This document shows, one piece after another, positions 25,239-36,834 of a stretch of 64,000 nt of DNA. Origin of the DNA: Microcebus murinus (lineage: Eukaryota; Chordata; Mammalia; Primates; Cheirogaleidae); the NCBI RefSeq assembly GCF_040939455.1, contig NC_134116.1:72309900-72373899 (forward strand). The letters run 5' to 3'. Each line of letters opens with the position of its first letter. Positions within the stretch are counted from its first letter, which is position 1. The translations under genes and the position numbers were made by a program. Below the pieces are notes generated by a model. It saw only the letters and a list, made by a program, of their open reading frames with translations, did not search any database and was not told the DNA's origin.

Positions 25239-25505
25239 AGACACATAGTGGCTTGGATCATGGAAGTAAGAGTGGAAGTGTTTAGATTCTGGATATATTT
25301 TGCAAGAAGAGTCAACAGGATTTCCTGACAGGTTAGAAAGAGAGTATGTGGGAAATGGAGGAATCAAAGTTGACTTCAGGGTTTGGGCATGAACAATGAA
25401 AGGGTGGAATTCCCAGACTGGGATGGGGAAAGCAGAGGTGAGAGCAGGTTTGTAGGTGGGTGTGGGCAGAGAGCCCAGGAATTCCGTTTTGGATTTGTTA
25501 TTAGA
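25239..25505 (-). mobile_element. L2 element, proximal part (continues from 24155-24823)
   Basis: GATTCTGGATATATTTTGCAAG, GAGTCAACAGGATTTCCTGACA and AATTCCGTTTTGGATTTGTTA are the next reversed L2 ORF2 segments, continuing exactly where the copy broke off before the LTR. Confidence 0.75.
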
Positions 25506-25949
25506 GATAGAATCAGAGATAATTATGACACCATTGTGAGAATCCGATGAATTCAGTACATATTTGTTACATGTTTACTGTGTGTAAAGCACTGAGGCAA
25601 TTTTAATTAGTAGATATTTTAAAATGTTAAAAAGTCTGTTTTATAGAAACATAAACTACAAATTATATGAGTAATTTGTACAACCTCAAAATGGTGAAAA
25701 CACAATTAAGAAGTGGCATAGGCTATGCATGGCTTGTCTATAAAGTAATCAGAGTTTCTTTACTGGATTGGTAATTTCCCCTATAGATAATTTCATAGTT
25801 GTGGTTTTCAAGAGGATAATGACAAGTCATTACTTTGAAATACTCTGAAATACTCATTTGAATTCATAAGCTCCATGGTGTAGTATGTCTCATTTCAGTC
25901 CGTTTTATTTCTACAAAGATGTGTGTGTGTATACACACACATGTGCTTC
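25506..25949. other. Intergenic, no gene recognised
   Basis: AT-rich, with a short TGTGTGTGTATACACACACA palindrome near 25921-25941. Nothing else. Confidence 0.5.
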
Positions 25950-26230
25950 TTGGGATCAAGAACCAGAAAGATCTAAATTCAAATTCTGGCTCTGACACCA
26001 GCTATTTGAATGTGGCAAGTTACTGTTTAAATCTTGGTTCCTTTCTTTATCTGTAAAATGGCAATAAAAATACCTCATAGAATTGTTGTGAGGAGTGACT
26101 AGGCGACACTCTAGAGTATATATAGAGTATACACTGTATATAGAGTGTATACTGTATATATAGAGTATACACTGTGTAACGTGCTCACTCTAGTGATCAG
26201 TTCACAGCAAGTGCTCAGTGAAGCTATGAC
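25950..26230 (+). mobile_element. MIR SINE interrupted by a short tandem array
   Basis: The MIR body runs 25950-26100 (GTTCCTTTCTTTATCTGTAAAATGG, GAATTGTTGTGAGGAGTGACT). A ~70-bp tandem array follows, and the MIR tail resumes near 26190 (GCAAGTGCTCAGTGAAGCTATG). Confidence 0.7.
26124..26180 (+). repeat. ~19-bp tandem repeat, three units
   Basis: Units starting at 26124, 26142 and 26162 of the type AGAGTATACACTGTATAT, each partly self-complementary. Confidence 0.85.
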
Positions 26231-26359
26231 TGACTGGTAAGTCTCTGATGGTGCTGTAGGAATTCATTGAGGCGAGTAAGCAATCTTTGTATGGTCAGAA
26301 AAAATACAGGACAGGCAGCTTTGAGGCTGAGACTTAAAGCAGGACGGAGAGTTACACAG

Positions 26360-26530
26360 GCAACAGAGACCAATACTTCTCACGTTTTAGCATGGGTTCC
26401 AATCACCCAGGGATCTTACTAAAATGCAGACCATGGGTCAGGAGGTCTGGGGTGGGCCCTGAGATTCTGCGTTCCTGACAAGCTCCCAGCTGATGCCTGT
26501 GCAGCCACCTGGCCCACACTTTGACTAGAA
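26360..26530 (+). mobile_element. MER5A-type hAT DNA transposon relic
   Basis: CACGTTTTAGCATGGGTTCCAATCACCC, GGTCAGGAGGTCTGGGGTGGG and GACAAGCTCCCAGCTGATGC, ending CACACTTTGAC, match the ~190-bp MER5A element. Confidence 0.75.
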
Positions 26531-27490
26531 AGAGCCAGATGACAAGCAAGTGGAATGGTGTGAACTGGCCCTAGGAGAGTAGATAAGACAGTATGTTGGG
26601 TGACACAGTCAGTCTGGCCGAAGTAAAGTTAACATCAGAAAATACTGAGGAAAAGTTTGGAAATAGGACGAAGCCACATTCTGGCGGGCTGTGAAGGGCT
26701 CGCTGGTTTTACACTTCCTTGTGTTGTGGTGGTTTTTCATAATTCCCCTGCTGGCTCCTTTCTACCATTATTCATCTTCTGAAAATGGCAGGTCTATCCA
26801 GGCCCTCTATTTACAATATCCACGACATTGTAAGGGAAATTGGCTACTTTGAATTGAATTGAAGCTGGCAGCTTCAATTTGGGTTTCACAATACACTGTC
26901 ACAGAGGGGGGCACACCCAATGCTGTTTTTGTGTCCCCCTGCAGAGCAAGAGGTCAGCATGGCTCACAGTAACACCTGTCACAGGTTCTCCAGAGACCCA
27001 CCTGGTGTTTCTCTCAACTGAATTCAGTCACCAACTGCAAGTGGGTTGTGTAGCTGTTTCCTCTTGGTGATTTCTCACTTCCGGATTGTGTCTCTCTCCG
27101 TTTAGAAAATTCATTCTTGAGTTGGAGAGATCTGTTGCAACTGCTTTTGAAATTCACCTGGTTCTAGTCCAAAAATATCTGGCAGATATTCTTCCCAATT
27201 TGTGGCATAAACAAATGCTTGTTTATGAATATGAAGTTTTCTACTTGTATCAACCCTTTAGTTCTCAACAGTTGCAATAGTATGGAAAGTAAAAAGGCTT
27301 CTGGTTTAGAAAGTGAAATAATCAGGACTCTGTGAAGGTAGGTCGTCCATATCCCAGGTAATTTGAAAAATAGCATCACAGTGATGATGGCGGGAACAAG
27401 GGTTTGTGGCAGGAAAAGAGAAGATGAAGTCGTTGGAAATGCAAATAATTGATAATTAGAGATCATGATTAGAGTTCAGAAGTCAGTAAT
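26531..27490. other. Intergenic, no gene recognised
   Basis: Unique sequence of mixed composition. Small open frames at 26879-27070 and 27086-27280 have no recognisable family. Confidence 0.5.
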
Positions 27491-27500
27491 GGAAACAGAC

Positions 27501-27666
27501 AAGGCAGGGTGTGGTGGCATGTGCCTGTAGTCCCAGCCACTCAGGAAGCTGAGGCAGGAGGATTGCTTGAGCCCAGGAGTTCAAGGCTGCAATAAGCTAT
27601 GATCATACCACTGCACTCCAGCCTGGGTGACAGAGTGAGACCTTATTTCTTAAAAAAAAAAAAAAA
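27501..27666 (+). mobile_element. Alu monomer (right-arm type)
   Basis: A single 7SL-derived monomer ending in a poly-A run: GCCTGTAGTCCCAGCCACTC, GGAGTTCAAGGCTGCAATAAGC and CACTGCACTCCAGCCTGGG. Flanks are GGAAACAGAC (27491-27500) and GGAAATAGAC (27667-27676), a 10-bp duplication with one mismatch. Confidence 0.85.
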
Positions 27667-27676
27667 GGAAATAGAC

Positions 27677-28189
27677 TAGGAATTACGTTTTAGAGCTGAA
27701 GCTATGTTAGCAACTTGTAGCACAATAGAGAATTTTTCTTGAAAGCACAGACACAGTATTAGTCTTATCTACAGTATAATCAAGTTGGGCCATTTAAAAC
27801 AATAAGCTCAAGCTTAACAGGAGAAGGTAAGGCAAGAAGACAGAGCTTGGTCACAGATTCACATTTGATTGAGATCACAGACTGAGACACAATAAACAGG
27901 AATCAAAACAAAATCAGCTGGCAAGCTGAACTACAGTGTGGGACAGGGGGAAAGGTCAGGGATTTGAGAAACCACCAAGGGTGGACACTAGAAGATGGCA
28001 ACATAGCTTGGATATTCCCTACCCTTGACCCATAAATATCTCAGTGATACAGATATCTGTAACTTAGCTTTTCAGTTAAATATGTTTTCTTTAAAGACCA
28101 ACTATTACCCTCTTGTCCAAAAGTGGGCAATGATCTCCACTAATTGAATTGATGACATATGCTTTAATAGTTAAAGGCTATCAATTATA
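27677..28189. other. Intergenic, no gene recognised
   Basis: AT-rich unique sequence. Confidence 0.5.
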
Positions 28190-28410
28190 ACTATCATTTG
28201 TAGTGTGCTTTATCATTTACAAAGATTTTTTAACACATACTATCATAGTTTGACTGACTACACTTGGAGTTTTTTGTGTTTTTTTTTTTATAAATTACTT
28301 ATTCCTATTTGACAGATGAGGAAACTGTAGTGCAGATAGGTAAATGACTTGCCTAAGAATTACATTGTGTGGAATGTAGGAGAGCCAGTAGAATAAAGGC
28401 TCTATTATTT
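28190..28410 (-). mobile_element. MIR SINE
   Basis: Reversed MIR: TTTATCATTTACAAAGATTTTTTAAC, TTTGACAGATGAGGAAACTGTAG and AATGACTTGCCTAAGAATTACA. Confidence 0.7.
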
Positions 28411-29899
28411 ATCTTTTATCTGTACATATTCCTTTACAATGGAGTAAAATGTTCATCTATGCCTAAAGTTTCAATAAATGCCTTTCTCATATATGTGATA
28501 TCATTCAAATGTATATGGAGAGGAATAAAAACTTACTGAGCATGGCAATCTAAAGATACCATCTAAATTGAGGTACAGTCAAAAATACCCTTGATAAAAG
28601 GTAGATTTATAAAATGTTATTCATTCCACACAAGATTCATTGCATTTTGTTTAAATGTTTGCCTTTTATATACTTATCCAATCTTATACTATGTGTTGCT
28701 GTGATGGTTAAAGAAGATAACAGAGTCAGATCTTTCAAAGGAAGCAGTTTTTAAAATCAGTGTAATGACATGGCTCTATTGAAGTATCATGACTACCTAT
28801 ATCTATATAGAGACACATAAATTTTCTCAAGGAATAATAAAAGTACAATTATTATTGTGCATTAGTAATTGTTTTATGCCTTTGAAAGAGGACAACAAAA
28901 GTTGATAACTCTTACATTAATTAACAATGCCAATTAAGGATTGAACGAAGAAAAGCCACCAGTGAAAATAAGAGACATTCAGAAAGGTAGAAAGAAACCT
29001 TATTAGAATAGTGTCCCAGGGACCAGTCAAAAAGCAAGCATACAGAAGTCATGAAGAGGGCTTTGAAAAAAGTCATCGGCAATCTCCAGTAACAGTTCCA
29101 CAAAATGAGTTGCTCTATATTGGGCTGGCAAGCTGAAGTCCTAAGGAACTGAAGTGATTCCAACTTACGAAATGAACAGTAGTAACATAATGACATGCTA
29201 AAGATAATAGCTTTTTAAAAAGCAGCTCAAGAAGGCTCAAAAATGATAGATTAATAAGCACAGGCTTAGAAAACTTTCATCCCTTAAACAAAATGAGTAC
29301 TGGAATCAGGGAAGGATACAACTGGATCCAGACAGATTATTTGCAACTACCCTCCTAATAAAATGATGGAAGATAATATAAACAAACACACACTCTCCAG
29401 ATTAATCCACAATGATAAGAAAAAGAAATTCAGAAATCATGATGAATTCTGGAAAGAAAAGTAAATCTTTCAAAAGAATTATATCCACAACACATGCTGG
29501 AGAAAAGTGTTGCCAGGGTAAAGTTGAGATGTGGAAGACAGCTGGCTCTAAAATTCTAACAAGAGTTCTAGAAGTAGAACAGAGAAAATTAAGGAAAAGA
29601 AATAAAGATAGCTATATGCTGTTTTCAAATCAATGTAAACCAAAATGACACACAAAAGTTATAAATAAGGAGTATTATCAAATACTAACAAAAACTGTAG
29701 CAAAATTAAGATCAAACACACAGAATTCAATAAAAAGCATTAAAAGGAAAAAAATATAAGCGCAACACCACAAATTAACCAACCATAAAAGAAGCTAAAA
29801 AGATAATAAAAGCTTCAGCTCCTAAAAAAATTACTAGGCACCAAAGAAGTAATCCAGTTTTTAGTAAGATGATATGTAGACTGAGCTATTGTTCTTAAC
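28411..29899. other. Intergenic, AT-rich; part possibly decayed L1/HAL1
   Basis: From ~29290 the composition and phrasing suggest an old plus-strand L1 or HAL1 5' region, but no part is clear enough to name firmly. Before that nothing is recognisable. Confidence 0.35.
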
Positions 29900-31200
29900 T
29901 ACCAACAATAATTAGAAAAGTAATTTTAAAGACAGTTACAATTTGCAAGACTGTTATGAAGAAAATTGTAAAACTTGATTGCTAGAAAAGATAGACACAG
30001 ACCAACCAACCACATTCATAAACAGGAAGATTCCATATCATAAAGATAGATGGTCATTCTCTCCAAATACATTTTTTTAAAAATTCAATGCAGTTCTAAT
30101 AAAAAATTCTATATATTTTTCCCCAGAAGCTGGCAATGTGATTTTAAAATTCATGGGGAGGTGTAAGACAACAGCCAGGACAATTCTCAAGAGTATTAAT
30201 AAGGGAGATGCCTTTCAAAACTATAGTAATTAAACTACTACAAAAACTATAGTAATTAAAATATACTGATTGCAGAAGTACATAAATCAACTAATGGATT
30301 AGGAAAGGAAGTCTAGAATCAGACCTCAACATATAAAGGCACTCAGTATATGACAGATATAGAATTATAAGTCAAGTAGAAAGAATAAACTATTAAATAA
30401 TAGTACTGAGGCAAATGGCTATGCATTTGAAAAAGATAAAACAAGATCTTTAGCTCACAACATACACAAAAGTAATTTCAAATGAATACAAGTCTAAAAA
30501 TGCAAAGCAAACAGGAGCTTTTATATATTGCTGGTGGGAGTATAAAGTAATATAATTACTTTGGAATACAATCTGGCAATACCTATAAAACAGAACACAT
30601 TTATTCATAAAATTCAACATTTCCATTCAGAACTGTTTATGAGATAGAAAGGATGTTATTTTGAAACTGTTTGTAAAAGTGAAAGTGCAAACAATCTGAT
30701 TATCCATCAATAAGAAAAATGATTAACTGTGGTACAGAAATGGATTAATTATGGTATATTCAAACAATAGAATGCTTTATGATAATTAAGAGGAATTAAC
30801 TACAGGATTTAATCAAATCTAAGATGACATCAATTATAAGGTGTCTCATTTTGTCATTAAGAGAATGCTGCCAATTTTAAGACACTACTGATTTAGAAAG
30901 CCTCCCAATTTACAAGATGTTTTATTGTGGAAAAATGGAGAACAACATGTATCAACACAGCTATATCTCAAAGACACAATGTTGGGTGAAAAACAACAGG
31001 TTTCAAGATGATGGATACAATGTCCTTTTCATAAAATTTTAAAAATAAAATAGTCCTATGTATTTAAAAAATACACATATGTAAAATGATGATGAAAACA
31101 TGTATGAAAATGATACACATTAGTATCAGGATAGTTGCTATCTCTTAGCAATAAAAGGGAGGAGGAAGGTAAAGTGGTTAAGAGCTTTAGCCACACAGCT
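29900..31200 (+). mobile_element. Very old L1/HAL1-like ORF2 relic
   Basis: ORF2-like phrases in order: AAGATTCCATATCATAAAGATAG, TTCAATGCAGTTCTAATAAAA, TTTTATATATTGCTGGTGGGAGTATAAAGT, GGAATACAATCTGGCAATACC and GATTATCCATCAATAAG. Heavily mutated; no significant open frame. Confidence 0.7.
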
Positions 31201-31829
31201 TTTAACATTTATTTCTTATTATAGACAAAAGAAGGGATTGAAGCTTTCACATATCTTTTTTACATGCTAAAAGTAAGCTTATCTTCCTCACCAAGGGACA
31301 GAGACAAATCAATCACTCCACAGCCTCTTTGATACACACAATTACAGAATGTTTATTCTTCAAACACAATGAAGAAACACAGATAGCTCAACATTCCTGG
31401 GAGATTTTACTGTTCACTCACAGGGAGTGGGGAGAAAGAATGTATGTCGAGGGAAGGGTAGTTAATTTGAACTAAAAGAACTTGGCCATGTGTTAACATC
31501 TTATAAACTTGAGGAATGACATCAATGTCTATTATCTCCTGAATGTCTGAAACATTTTTTTTTACTTAAAAAAATTTTAAGTATAATTTAAAAAGCACCA
31601 AGTACAATTTAAATGGTGAGCTCTGTCAAAATTTCAGGAAGAAAATAACTCCTATACCATGTAAACTGTTTCATAGAAAAATATGGAAAGCTTTCCAAAT
31701 CACTCTAGAAGGCTAGCAAAATGCCTTCTACTAATACTAGGAATAAGGATAATAAATAAATAAAATCATAAAGCAATCTCAGTGCTCAATATGAACATAA
31801 GAATACTAAGTAAAATGTTGGCACACTGA
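31201..31829. other. Intergenic, no gene recognised
   Basis: AT-rich sequence between two L1 relics. Nothing recognisable. Confidence 0.45.
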
Positions 31830-32660
31830 ATCTAGTAGCATGACCAAGTTGGGTTAATCTTATGAAAGGATTGATTCTATTTATGAAATCTATTAATATA
31901 ATTCATTACATTAACAAATTATATTTCTTTAAAAAGCAAATTGCCATGCAAACATGGAATTCAACATATATTCCAGATTTTATTTTTTAATAACCCTTAT
32001 TAGAAATAGAAACTTTCTTCAAGTGGAAAAAAAATGCCTTCTATTATTTAACAAACAATGCTCTGGAGGAACCAACCAATGCCAATTATTAATATACCAG
32101 AAACGATTTGAAATAATACTGACAAAACTATTTGCTGATACTATTATTATCTATTTAACAAATCCAAGAACATTAACTGAAAAACTATCTGAATTAGAGT
32201 TCAACAAAGAGGCTGAAAACAAGATAGCATAGCAGCCATGACTGATTAGAAAGCAATGGAATGATAATAACCATGTTAGCAATACTAATAAGACCCACAT
32301 TTTTAAAAGGTGCAAAGTCTACTCTTATGAAGAAAATGATAAAACTGTATTGAAAAAAAAAAAGGCCTTTAAAAAGATCTGTTTCAGTAGAAAGGCTCAA
32401 AATTGTAAAGATGTTGATTCTTTGCAAATTAATCTATACATTTAGTGCCATTCCTATCAAGATATTGACAGAATCTTTAAACCAGACATTAAGCTTAAAT
32501 TTAATGGATGTAAAATGGAATAAGAGAAAATAACAAGAATAGCCAACAGCTAAGAATAACCAAGACATTTTTAAAATTAAGACTCAAGGAAAATTTTTGA
32601 GCGAAATACAAAAATATTACGTAGGTGTACAGGCAAAAGAGACAAAAATTAGAAACTAAT
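31830..32660 (+). mobile_element. Very old L1-like relic with reverse-transcriptase remnant
   Basis: The open stretch 31954-32232 contains KLFADTIIIYL, a degenerate form of the L1 reverse-transcriptase FADD box with the second Asp replaced by Thr. The order of L1 phrases continues to about 32640 (CATTCCTATCAAGATATTGACAGAATC). Inactive. Confidence 0.7.
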
Positions 32661-32939
32661 GAAATGAAAACACAAAATATGAAGGAAATACTAGCTAGAG
32701 AGTAATGACCAATGATGCTTTGTAGGGTGTCTTATCCTGAAAGCAAGGGCAAATTATTAAAGGATTGTGGGGTTTGTTTGTTGTCGCTGTTGCTGCTGCT
32801 GAGGGTAGAATCACTGTTATTTCACAATCTGGCTACACTGTGAAAACAAATTTGAGGTGGGGCAAGAGTAAATGCTGAGAAATTTGGATGCAGAGAAACG
32901 ATGAGAATTTGAAATAAGGGAGATTATGTTGGCAGAAAA
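32661..32939. other. Intergenic, no gene recognised
   Basis: AT-rich unique sequence. Confidence 0.45.
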
Positions 32940-33215
32940 AAGTAGAACTCAAGGTATAATCAGGAGATAAATTCAACAGGACTTGACGATAGACTGTAAA
33001 AAAGAGGAGTCAAAGGAAACTTCTAAATGTCTGATTTGCATTACTACTTCAGATATATGAAGATGAACAGATTTGGGAAGGAAAGATTACAATTGTTTTG
33101 GACATGTTGAGTTTGAGGTATTTTTGAGATATTCAATAGAAAACATCAAATAGGCAGCTAGATATATGGGTTCAGAATGTACAGGAGAGGTTTGAGTATA
33201 AACACATATTCATGA
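32940..33215 (-). mobile_element. L2 ORF2 fragment
   Basis: GTTTTGGACATGTTGAGTTTGAGGT and CAAATAGGCAGCTAGATATATGG are the reversed L2 reverse-transcriptase region. Confidence 0.7.
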
Positions 33216-33714
33216 GTAATATACATTTAGGTGGTAGAGGTTTGGCCTATCTGAACTTACCCTTACTTAGCTAACATCGTCACAAATAAGTAACAATTAA
33301 TGAACTACATGTATAATGCAATCCTCTCCTGTATTTATCAATGAGTACTATTCAAACTTGTTGGTATGTTGCTGGAAACAAGATTTTATTTAATAAATTA
33401 TAGTATATATTTTCTATTAAAAAATATTCTCTATTACAGAAAGAATAGTAAAGACATATCCCTGAGTCCTACATAGAGGTGTTCTTATCCCAGGAGAATT
33501 TAAACTCAAAGGTGACTTAATCTTAGCAATTCACCTGGAAACTATCCCTGTAAACTATTAAGTTCAAGTTATTGTAAAAATAAATTTCTTAAAAGTTACA
33601 TGCTTTCAGATTTTGGAAATGACAGATGTTAACATGTCTACCTTTTTTTTTGGAAGCTGCTTCTAACAGCAAATAGAAAGACACATAAACAACTGGAATT
33701 TAAATATTCAAAGC
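33216..33714. other. Intergenic, no gene recognised
   Basis: AT-rich unique sequence. Confidence 0.45.
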
Positions 33715-34030
33715 TCCCAAAGATTCTCTTACTCAAAAACCTACAGTAGATTCTCACCAACCTTTGAACAAAACTCCCAAGACATACAGGTGTGATCTGG
33801 CTCTTTGCTTTCTCCTAACCTTCTATCTTACCTCTTTATCTCTTAACTCAAGAAACAACTGACTTCTTGAAATCCCTGACATACAAAGTTCATTCTTGTC
33901 TAAGGGCTTTTGTACTTACTCTTCCCTCTGCCTGGAACATTCTTCTCCCAGATATTCACATAGCTTGATATCCCACTTGAGGTCCATGTTCAGATGTCAA
34001 CTTCACTAAGAAGTCTTTGACTACCCTAAA
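33715..34030 (+). mobile_element. L2 fragment near 3' end
   Basis: CAGGTGTGATCTGGCTCTTTGC, CTTCCCTCTGCCTGGAACATTCTTC and TCAACTTCACTAAGAAGTC are the plus-strand L2 order. Confidence 0.75.
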
Positions 34031-36000
34031 AAAAAAATAGCCTCCCTGCTGGGGACTTGAGCTGGAAAGCCTGAATGAAATCTGCTGCAGGATTGCTGTG
34101 CTAAAGGGAGAGACCTTTTCATGATGCAAGTCTTACCCTTAAGACATTTGAATGAAGTGGACTGAGTCTAACTAAAGCTGCAACCCAGTCTCAAATCTTG
34201 AGGTGATCAACTTCTATAATGCCTAACAGAAAAAAAAAAAAAAAGGCAAATACTCTCTTGGGGGAAAAATAAATCACATCAACCTCAACCATTTAGTTCT
34301 TTTATACAAAATGTCCTGCATTAAGAAAAAAGTTGCAAGATCTATAAAAATAAATAAAAATAAAAAAATTGTGACCAGGAATATTGTGATTGATGTTGAA
34401 GAGAAAAAAAGAATTAGTCAATAGAATCAGATCCAGAGATGATTTAGATGTTGGAATTAGCTGGTAAAGATTTGAACTATATAACTATTTTAAAGAAAAA
34501 AAAGAGGAAAAGATGAGTGAAAAGGTGAGACTTTCAAAAGAACTAAAATCTATAAAATATTAACTGGACATTCTAGAACTGAAAATACAATATTTGAAAT
34601 TAATAACTAATGGGATAGGTTAAACAGAAGAATGGACATGGCAAAAGAAAGAATTGGTAAATCTTAAGATGGATCAATAGAAAATATCTATTGATAAAAT
34701 GAAGCAGAGAAAAAAGGGTGGAAGGAATAGAAAAGAAATTAAAGGCACATGGGATAAAAATGATATAATATACTTATAACTGGAATAACAATCAGAAAGA
34801 GCAAAAAGTGTAGAAGTAATGTGTAAAGGGATAATGGCCAAAATTTTTTCAAAACTGACAGATTCAATAGGTCAGTAAGCCCCAAGAAGAATAAATAAAA
34901 TGAAAACTATACCTAAGGCACATCATAGTCAAATAGCTGAAAAACAGGAGATTAAAAAAAAAAAAAAGACACATTATCTACAAAGAGTAAATAGATTACT
35001 AGCAGACTGCTCAACAGAAAAGATGAAAACCAGAAGACAATGGAATATCCACTTTTAAAGTACCAAATAAATAAAACTGCCAGCCAATCTAGAATTCTGT
35101 ATTCAATGAAAATACCATTCAGAATGAAGGTGCAATAAAGACCTTTCAAACACAAGCTACCTGAGTTAACTAGCAGCCCTGCATGACAAGTGACTGAAAT
35201 AAGATGAAAGCACAAAATGAAAAGGGGGGGGGGAGAGATGGAGGAAGGGAGGGAGGGGACGAAGAGGAGCAAAGAAAAGAGAAAAATGTATGGGTAACAT
35301 AAAAGACTACTGACTACTCAGCAATAATGCTGTAGCATTTATAACCGAAAATATACAACTACAGCACAGAGGACAGAGGCAGCAAATAGAGTTGAATTGT
35401 TTTAAATTTCTTGCATTGTTTTGAAGGTTGCATAAGCATTAATCACAAACTGTAATAAACCAAACACAACTATTATAATTTATAATCACTAAAAAAATAA
35501 AAATAAAAAAATACAATCAGGTATAATTAAAAAACTATAAGAGATAGAATAGTAAGAAGTACTTTACTGAGCCAAAAGAAGGTTTAAAAAAAGGGGAGAT
35601 TGGCAAAAAAGAAAACAGCAAGACAGTCGACTTAATATCAACTATATCAGTAATTGCACTGAAAGTAAACAGTCTAAACACTATTAAAGAACAAAGATTC
35701 TCAGATTAAATAAAAGAATAAGACCCAAGTATAAAATGTTTACATGACAAACACTCTAAACATAAGGACATAAATAGGTTGAAAATAAAAGGACAGAACA
35801 GATCTATCATGCAAACAGTAGCTAAAACAAACCTAATATGGCTATATTAATATCAGGCAAAGTAGACATTAAGTATTCATAAAGATAACAAGTGACAATT
35901 TCAATTATAAAAGTAATACTTCATCATGAAGATATAACAATCCTAAACTTTATGCACTGAATAACATAGTTTCAAAGTATATAAATTAACTTCTCCCCCA
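34031..36000 (+). mobile_element. Very old L1 relic (5'/ORF1 region into ORF2 start)
   Basis: Recognisable L1M-type phrases: AGAATTAGTCAATAGAATCAGATCC, GATGTTGGAATTAGCTGGTAAAG, ATTCTGTATTCAATGAAAATACC and GTAATTGCACTGAAAGTAAACAGTC. It contains a G homopolymer at 35224-35232. No usable frame. Confidence 0.7.
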
Positions 36001-36028
36001 ATCATTTCTACTCTCTGTCCTACTGTTC

Positions 36029-36358
36029 CTTTTTTTTTTTTTTTGAGACAGTCTCTCACTGTGTTGCCCTGGATAGAGTGCTGTGGATTCAGCCTAGCTC
36101 ATAGCAACCTCAGACTCCTGGGCTCAGGCCATCCTTCTGCCTCAGCCTCCCAAGTAGCTGGGACTACAGGTATGCACCACCACGCCTGGCTAATTTTTTC
36201 TATATATTTTTAGCTGTCCAGCTAATTTCTTTCTATTTATAATAGAGACGGGGTGTCGCTCTTGCTCAGGCTGGTTTCGAACCCCTGAGCTCAAGCTATC
36301 CTCCCGCCTCGGCCTCCCAGAGTACTAGGATTACAGGCATGAGCCACCACGCCCAGCC
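36029..36358 (-). mobile_element. Lemur-type Alu
   Basis: Full dimer in minus orientation starting with a T run. The lemur linker (AATTTCTTTCTATTTATAAT) lies between the monomers. It sits about 475 bp beyond the inferred PDS5B polyadenylation site. Confidence 0.9.
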
Positions 36359-36429
36359 TGTTTTTCCTTTTTTATTCACTGTATTTTTTCACAATCTGAC
36401 CTTATATATTTAATTATTTTTTGCTTATT

Positions 36430-36555
36430 TGCCCACCTACAACACAATGTAAGCATCACAAGGGCATTTTGATCACACGTTATCCTCCATAAAATTAAGT
36501 AAAATTTTTGAGTGCCTGGCACATAGTAGGCACTCAATAAATGTTTGCTGAAAAA
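36430..36555 (+). mobile_element. L2 3' end
   Basis: ATGTAAGCATCACAAGGGCA, then GCCTGGCACATAGTAGGCACTCAATAAATG, is the L2 3' terminus. Confidence 0.75.
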
Positions 36556-36834
36556 AACTGATAAAATTGCCACCAGCAACTTACTTACTGCTTACTTTAA
36601 AAGCTCATATTACACATTTATTTTCTTCAGTTGTGCAATTCTTTAACTTAAATAGTATTCAGTAAATCTCTGTCAGTCAGGATTTTGCATGAGAACAAAA
36701 AGTTTAGAAAAAGATACTGGGAAATGTTTCCTCTCCATTGTAATAAAGGCTTCAAAATTAAAAATTATCAAAAATGTGCCTTTCTCCATAGTATTTAAAT
36801 ATATACATTGACTTAATAAACAAAATAATACAAT

